From: Achromobacter sp.
GTDB lineage: Bacteria > Pseudomonadota > Gammaproteobacteria > Burkholderiales > Burkholderiaceae_B
Reading direction: 5' to 3'
Assembly: GCA_003454835.1 (NCBI GenBank)
Contig: DMTA01000101.1
Span: 1-8,426, forward strand
Length of the DNA: 8,426 nucleotides
The position numbers and the translations under genes are program-made. Within the stretch, counting starts at the first letter, position 1, and each line of letters begins with the position of its first letter. The notes below the pieces were generated by a model. The model ran no database searches. It was not told where the DNA came from and worked only from the letters and a program-made list of their open reading frames with translations. Positions 5,389-8,426 of this stretch are shown here, in pieces.

Positions 5389-6690
5389 ATGAACACTAAG
5401 AAGCTGACGCGTTATATCGGCATCGCCATGGTGCTGGGCATCGTGGTGGGCTATGTCTGCAACAAGTTCGCGCAGACCCCGGAAGAGGCGAAGCAGATCG
5501 CCTCGTATTTCAGCCTGGTCACCGACATCTTCCTGCGCATGATCAAGATGATCATTGCGCCGCTCGTCTTCGCCACGCTGGTGACCGGCCTGGCCAGCAT
5601 GAGCGACGCCAGCGCGGTGGGCCGCATCGGCATGCGCGCCATGATCTGGTTCATCGCCGCCTCGGCGATCTCTCTGTTGCTGGGTCTGGCGCTGGTCAAC
5701 ATCTTCCAGCCGGGCGCGCACATGAACCTGGCGATCCCCGACGCAGGCCTGACCTCGGGCCTGAAGACGGGCGATTTCACGCTGAAGGCATTCATCGCGC
5801 ACGTGTTCCCCAAGAGCATCGCCGAGGCGATGGCCAACAACGAGATCCTGCAGATCCTGGTGTTCTCGCTGTTCTTCGGCGCGGCGCTGTCGTTCATCCG
5901 CGGCAAGGGCCACGACACGATCTACAACATGATCGACGAACTGGCCAAGATCATGTTCCGCGTGACCGACTACGTGATGCGCTTTGCGCCGCTGGGCGTG
6001 TTCGCCGCCATGGCCGCCGCCATCACCACCGAGGGCCTGGGCGTGCTGGTCAGCTACGGCAAGCTGATTGGCGAGTTCTACCTGGGTCTGGCGCTGCTGT
6101 GGGCCATTCTGTTCGGCGTCGGCTACCTGTTCCTGGGCAAGTCAACGTTCCGCCTGGGCGGCCTCATCAAGGAGCCGACTCTGCTGGCGTTTTCGACCGC
6201 GAGCAGCGAATCGGCCTATCCCAAGACGATCGAGGCGCTGTCGCGCTTTGGCGTTTCCAAGCGCATCTCGGGATTCGTGCTGCCGCTGGGTTATTCGTTC
6301 AACCTGGACGGCTCGATGATGTATCAGTCCTTCGCGGTGCTGTTCATCGCGCAGGCCTACAACATCGAGATGAGCTTCACGCAGCAGCTGACCCTGTTGC
6401 TGGTGCTGATGGTGACCAGCAAGGGCATGGCCGGCGTGGCGCGCGCGTCGCTGGTCGTGGTGGCCGCGACGCTGCCGATGTTCCATCTGCCGGAAGCCGG
6501 CCTGCTGCTCATCATGGGCATTGACCAGTTCTTCGACATGGGCCGCACCGCGACGAACGTGGTGGGCAACAGCCTGGCGACGGCCGTGATCGCGAAGCTG
6601 GAAGGCAAGGAAGAAGGCACCGATGATGCCCCGTCCGCGCAGGCCCCGGGCGAGACGCAGCCCAGCCGGACCGCCAGCCAGAACGCATAA
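5389..6690 (+). CDS. Dicarboxylate/amino acid:cation symporter (DAACS family, GltP-like)
   Basis: An inner-membrane secondary transporter that takes up acidic amino acids or C4-dicarboxylates with protons or sodium. The 433-residue protein has the family landmarks: the serine-rich hairpin tip AFSTASSESAYPKT (267-280), GYSFNLDGSMMY (301-312, the NMDGT-equivalent cation/substrate site), the second hairpin region SKGMAGVARASL (344-355) and GIDQFFDMGRTATNVVGN (377-394). Arg386 in DMGRT matches the arginine that binds the side-chain carboxylate in glutamate/aspartate transporters, whereas E. coli DctA has a different sequence around this position; I therefore favour glutamate/aspartate, without certainty. 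A hydrophilic tail (404-433) follows the last helix. ATG at 5389 is chosen over an in-frame TTG at 5383; neither has a visible Shine-Dalgarno. A strong terminator follows. Confidence 0.95.
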   Translation: MNTKKLTRYIGIAMVLGIVVGYVCNKFAQTPEEAKQIASYFSLVTDIFLRMIKMIIAPLVFATLVTGLASMSDASAVGRIGMRAMIWFIAASAISLLLGLALVNIFQPGAHMNLAIPDAGLTSGLKTGDFTLKAFIAHVFPKSIAEAMANNEILQILVFSLFFGAALSFIRGKGHDTIYNMIDELAKIMFRVTDYVMRFAPLGVFAAMAAAITTEGLGVLVSYGKLIGEFYLGLALLWAILFGVGYLFLGKSTFRLGGLIKEPTLLAFSTASSESAYPKTIEALSRFGVSKRISGFVLPLGYSFNLDGSMMYQSFAVLFIAQAYNIEMSFTQQLTLLLVLMVTSKGMAGVARASLVVVAATLPMFHLPEAGLLLIMGIDQFFDMGRTATNVVGNSLATAVIAKLEGKEEGTDDAPSAQAPGETQPSRTASQNA

Positions 6691-6692
6691 AC

Positions 6693-6719
6693 AAAACGGG
6701 CCGCAATGGCCCGTTTTTT
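6693..6719 (+). terminator. Intrinsic terminator of the symporter gene
   Basis: Stem AAAACGGGCC/GGCCCGTTTT (arms 6693-6702 and 6708-6717) with a 5-nt loop GCAAT and a run of six Ts (6714-6719), starting 2 nt after the TAA stop. Confidence 0.92.
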
Positions 6720-6828
6720 GTTGGGCGGCGCCCGCTTGACCGGCGCGGGCGGCCGGGCGCAACATAAAGGCCCATTTCGACCACGTACCGGCGCGGCGCG
6801 CATGGGCGCCGCGTCTGGCCCGCACACC

Positions 6829-7215
6829 ATGAATCTTCTGCCTTCCCGGGCGGCCGCAGCCGCCGCGCTTGCCGCTGGTCTATTTGCCGCGGCACCCGCC
6901 GCGCATGGCTGGACCCGCATTTCGTGCGACCTTGCCGGCACCGTTGCCACGTTTCCCACCACCTTCCGCCAGTACCGTACCGACGGCACGGAACTGACCC
7001 AGGTGCTGTTCAAGCTGAAGGTGAAGGCCGCCGACATTCCGGACGGCGAACGGGCGGACACCGACTGCGCCGAATTCGTAAACAAGGACGTCGACGTGGT
7101 GCTGGAGAACGTGGCCGCGCGCAACATCCTGCGCGGCAAGCCGCTGAAGGTGCGCTACAAGTACGACGAATCGCTGGGGCAGACGCTGGCGACCAAATAC
7201 GAACTGGCGCGCTGA
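6829..7215 (+). CDS. Small exported protein of unknown function
   Basis: I do not recognise a family. The 128-residue product has a clear Sec-type signal peptide: MNLLPSR, an alanine-rich hydrophobic core (8-23), and a likely cleavage near AAPAAHG (21-27). The mature part, about 100 residues, contains only two cysteines (Cys33 and Cys80), which could form a disulfide in the periplasm, and ends in KVRYKYDESLGQTLATKYELAR, suggesting beta-strands. No further membrane segment is seen, so periplasmic is likely. The frame is open from 6706 and another ATG lies at 6802, but 6829 puts the signal peptide at the N-terminus; none of the starts has a clear Shine-Dalgarno. TTGACC (6736-6741) could be a -35, but no good -10 is correctly spaced. 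It is convergent with the next gene, 28 nt apart, with no terminator visible between them. Confidence 0.75.
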   Translation: MNLLPSRAAAAAALAAGLFAAAPAAHGWTRISCDLAGTVATFPTTFRQYRTDGTELTQVLFKLKVKAADIPDGERADTDCAEFVNKDVDVVLENVAARNILRGKPLKVRYKYDESLGQTLATKYELAR

Positions 7216-7243
7216 GCCTGCCCAGTTTGGTGGTCGAACCGCC

Positions 7244-7678
7244 TCAGTCGTTCACGGAACACGAGACGGGCGCACCGTCTTCGAATTCCACGTCGTAGGT
7301 GTGCACCGGATCCCACGGCAGCGTGAACCACAGTTCGTAGCCATCGCCGTCTTCGTCGAACAGCCAGAGCGCGCGCAACACGGCTTTTTCAGCCATGGCT
7401 TCGGCGGTTTCTTCGGCCAGGAGCTGGTCGTCTTCGATGCCCAGCTTTTTGTAGTGCTCGTACGAGTAGTTGTCGAGGAGGAACTCGGCCGCGGCGAGGA
7501 TCTGTTCGTCCAGGGTGTCGAGGATGCCCTTGACCACTTTGGAGGCGCCGGCAAGGGGTTCTTCGCCGTCGGTCTGGATCATGACGTGGATGGGCGGGCG
7601 GCCTTCTCCGGCGGGGACGTTTTCCGCCGCCCACAGATCGGGTTCTTCGAGGTCCTGGGTGAAATTGAATCGTGCCAT
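7244..7678 (-). CDS. Acidic cytoplasmic protein of unknown function with a DxDxDG motif
   Basis: I cannot assign a family with confidence. The product is 144 residues and strongly acidic: I count 33 Asp/Glu against 8 Lys/Arg. It has no signal peptide or membrane segment. Visible parts: an N-terminal MARFNFTQDLEEPDLW; a probable strand IHVMIQTDG (30-38); a long helical region about 46-104 including EQILAAAEFLLDNYSYEHYKKLGI (58-81 region); then DEDGDGYELWF (108-118) with the DxDxDG spacing of calcium-binding loops; and a C-terminal strand pair ending VSCSVND. The frame extends to 7753, but the ATG at 7678-7676 has GGAG (7685-7688) 6 nt upstream and begins the conserved-looking part, so it is preferred. 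An 8-bp inverted repeat lies just upstream. Confidence 0.8.
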   Translation of the reverse strand: MARFNFTQDLEEPDLWAAENVPAGEGRPPIHVMIQTDGEEPLAGASKVVKGILDTLDEQILAAAEFLLDNYSYEHYKKLGIEDDQLLAEETAEAMAEKAVLRALWLFDEDGDGYELWFTLPWDPVHTYDVEFEDGAPVSCSVND

Positions 7679-7700
7679 CGGGGGCTCCGTAAATTGAAAC

Positions 7701-7728
7701 GGCAAGCCGGAAAAGGCAGCGGCTTGCC
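7701..7728. repeat. 8-bp inverted repeat upstream of the acidic-protein gene
   Basis: GGCAAGCC (7701-7708) and GGCTTGCC (7721-7728) are perfect complements with a 12-nt spacer. There is no T-run on either strand, so it is not a terminator. Its near arm is 12 nt before the Shine-Dalgarno GGAG of the minus-strand gene, so it may be a leader hairpin or an operator. Confidence 0.5.
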
Positions 7729-8013
7729 CTAGGCCGTGAGACCTTTCAGCCATTTAACCAGATGCCGGCTCCTGCGTCTGTGGCGGGAAGCGACGTTTTT
7801 GCGCCTAGGACATGCGCAGGTCCTGCCAGACCGGCGTGGGGGCTAGACGCGTTCCAGGGGCAAATGCGGCAGCGGGGGCAGCGGCGAATGAAGACGCCGA
7901 GCATACCAGCGGGTCTGCGGCCGCTGTATGACAAACGCAACGCGGCCGGCGGCAAGGCCCTGACCGCATCCACGGCCGCTCAGCGCAGTTAGCCCCCCAT
8001 CTGGCCCACCCCG
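7729..8013. other. Stretch without a supported gene between the acidic-protein and LysR genes
   Basis: With the repeat and leader next to it, the gap between genes is 335 bp (7679-8013). Short open frames exist on both strands but lack ribosome-binding sites, and their arginine/alanine/proline-rich products look like GC-driven noise. TTAAAT on the minus strand (7752-7757) could be a -10 for the acidic-protein gene, without a good -35. A small repeat AGGAC/GTCCT (7807-7811, 7820-7824) is seen. No tRNA, terminator for the LysR gene or other RNA gene is recognised. Confidence 0.5.
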
Positions 8014-8426
8014 CTACCCGACGGCCTCCCCCGCCTGCGAAGCCACGGCGGCGTCGGCGCACAGGTCCAGCAGAATGTCGGAAAACTGCGATTCCGCCGT
8101 CAACGCCTGTTCCCGCTTGCGCCGGATCAGGTTGATCGGCGGCAATTCCCAGCCGAAATCCCACGGCACCATGCGCAGCCTGCCGCGCTGGCACAGTTCG
8201 CGCGCGATGTCCTCGGGCACCACCGAGATCGACAATTCGTTCAGCGACAGGATGCCCTCGATCACGTCCGTGGAATAGGCCTCCAGCACCGGCGACGGCG
8301 GCTGCAGTCCGGCGCGGATGAAATGCTCGACGATCAATTGCCGCGTCGGCGTGTTGGCCGCCGGCAGAACCCCATCCAGGGCCGCCACGGCAGCCCAGTC
8401 CGGCTCCCGCGGCGCCAGCCGCTGCG
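8014..8426 (-). CDS. LysR-family transcriptional regulator, C-terminal part (cut by window edge)
   Basis: The last 136 codons are visible, with the stop TAG at 8016-8014; the gene runs off the window at 8426, so the N-terminal helix-turn-helix is not seen. The visible part matches the second half of the LysR effector-binding domain: TPTRQLIVEHFIRAGL, then PPSPVLEAYSTDVIEGILSLNELSISVVPEDIARELCQRGRLRMVPW, then LPPINLIRRKRE and a terminal helix SQFSDILLDLC. The pattern 'sTD.i.g.l......s.vPedia.el...G.L..vp' is typical of this domain. The effector and targets cannot be told from this fragment. It is more than 300 bp from the acidic-protein gene on the same strand, so co-transcription is doubtful; its usual divergent target gene would lie outside the window. 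Confidence 0.88.
   Translation of the reverse strand, partial: QRLAPREPDWAAVAALDGVLPAANTPTRQLIVEHFIRAGLQPPSPVLEAYSTDVIEGILSLNELSISVVPEDIARELCQRGRLRMVPWDFGWELPPINLIRRKREQALTAESQFSDILLDLCADAAVASQAGEAVG

Noticed and set aside
7729..8013. tRNA, small RNA or CRISPR array in the longest gap
   Set aside because: No T-loop signature, cloverleaf pairing or regularly spaced repeats are visible.

Overview
The window is GC-rich, with dense coding, short gaps and long spurious antisense frames. It carries housekeeping genes (purE, purC, a Calvin-cycle-type class II aldolase) whose protein sequences look betaproteobacterial, most like Bordetella/Achromobacter (Alcaligenaceae). That assignment is inferred from protein resemblance alone. 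Nothing looks mobile: there is no IS element, integrase, tRNA, rRNA or CRISPR array.

Layout. On the minus strand, reading in the direction of transcription: the C-terminal part of a LysR-type regulator (8426-8014, cut by the window edge); an acidic cytoplasmic protein of unknown function (7678-7244); an SMP-30/gluconolactonase-family protein (5116-4217); class II fructose-bisphosphate aldolase (4000-2936); purC (2128-1247); a 52-residue two-helix membrane protein (1060-902) followed 10 nt later by a DsbB-family protein (891-319); and the start of purE (215-1, cut by the edge). On the plus strand: a GFA-family zinc protein (2372-2824), a glutamate/dicarboxylate-type cation symporter (5389-6690) and a small exported protein of unknown function (6829-7215).

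Transcription. Strong intrinsic terminators lie after purC (minus strand), between the convergent GFA and aldolase genes (bidirectional) and after the symporter (plus strand). The purC terminator, plus a good -10 just past it, makes the small-membrane-protein/dsbB pair its own transcription unit, placed between two purine-biosynthesis genes.

How genes may work together. purC and purE act two steps apart in IMP synthesis. The DsbB-like protein would reoxidise a periplasmic thiol oxidase, and the two-helix protein is a plausible partner. The SMP-30 lactonase and the symporter are divergent across a 272-bp gap holding operator-like repeats, so they may be co-regulated. 

Points most worth a second look: the DsbB-like protein keeps the quinone-proximal CPLC pair but has no cysteine in the loop where the second DsbB pair normally sits, and instead has a C169/C174 pair in a predicted periplasmic C-terminal tail; purC, purE and the acidic-protein gene each have an inverted repeat close to the start codon, and for purC and purE I see no convincing Shine-Dalgarno.
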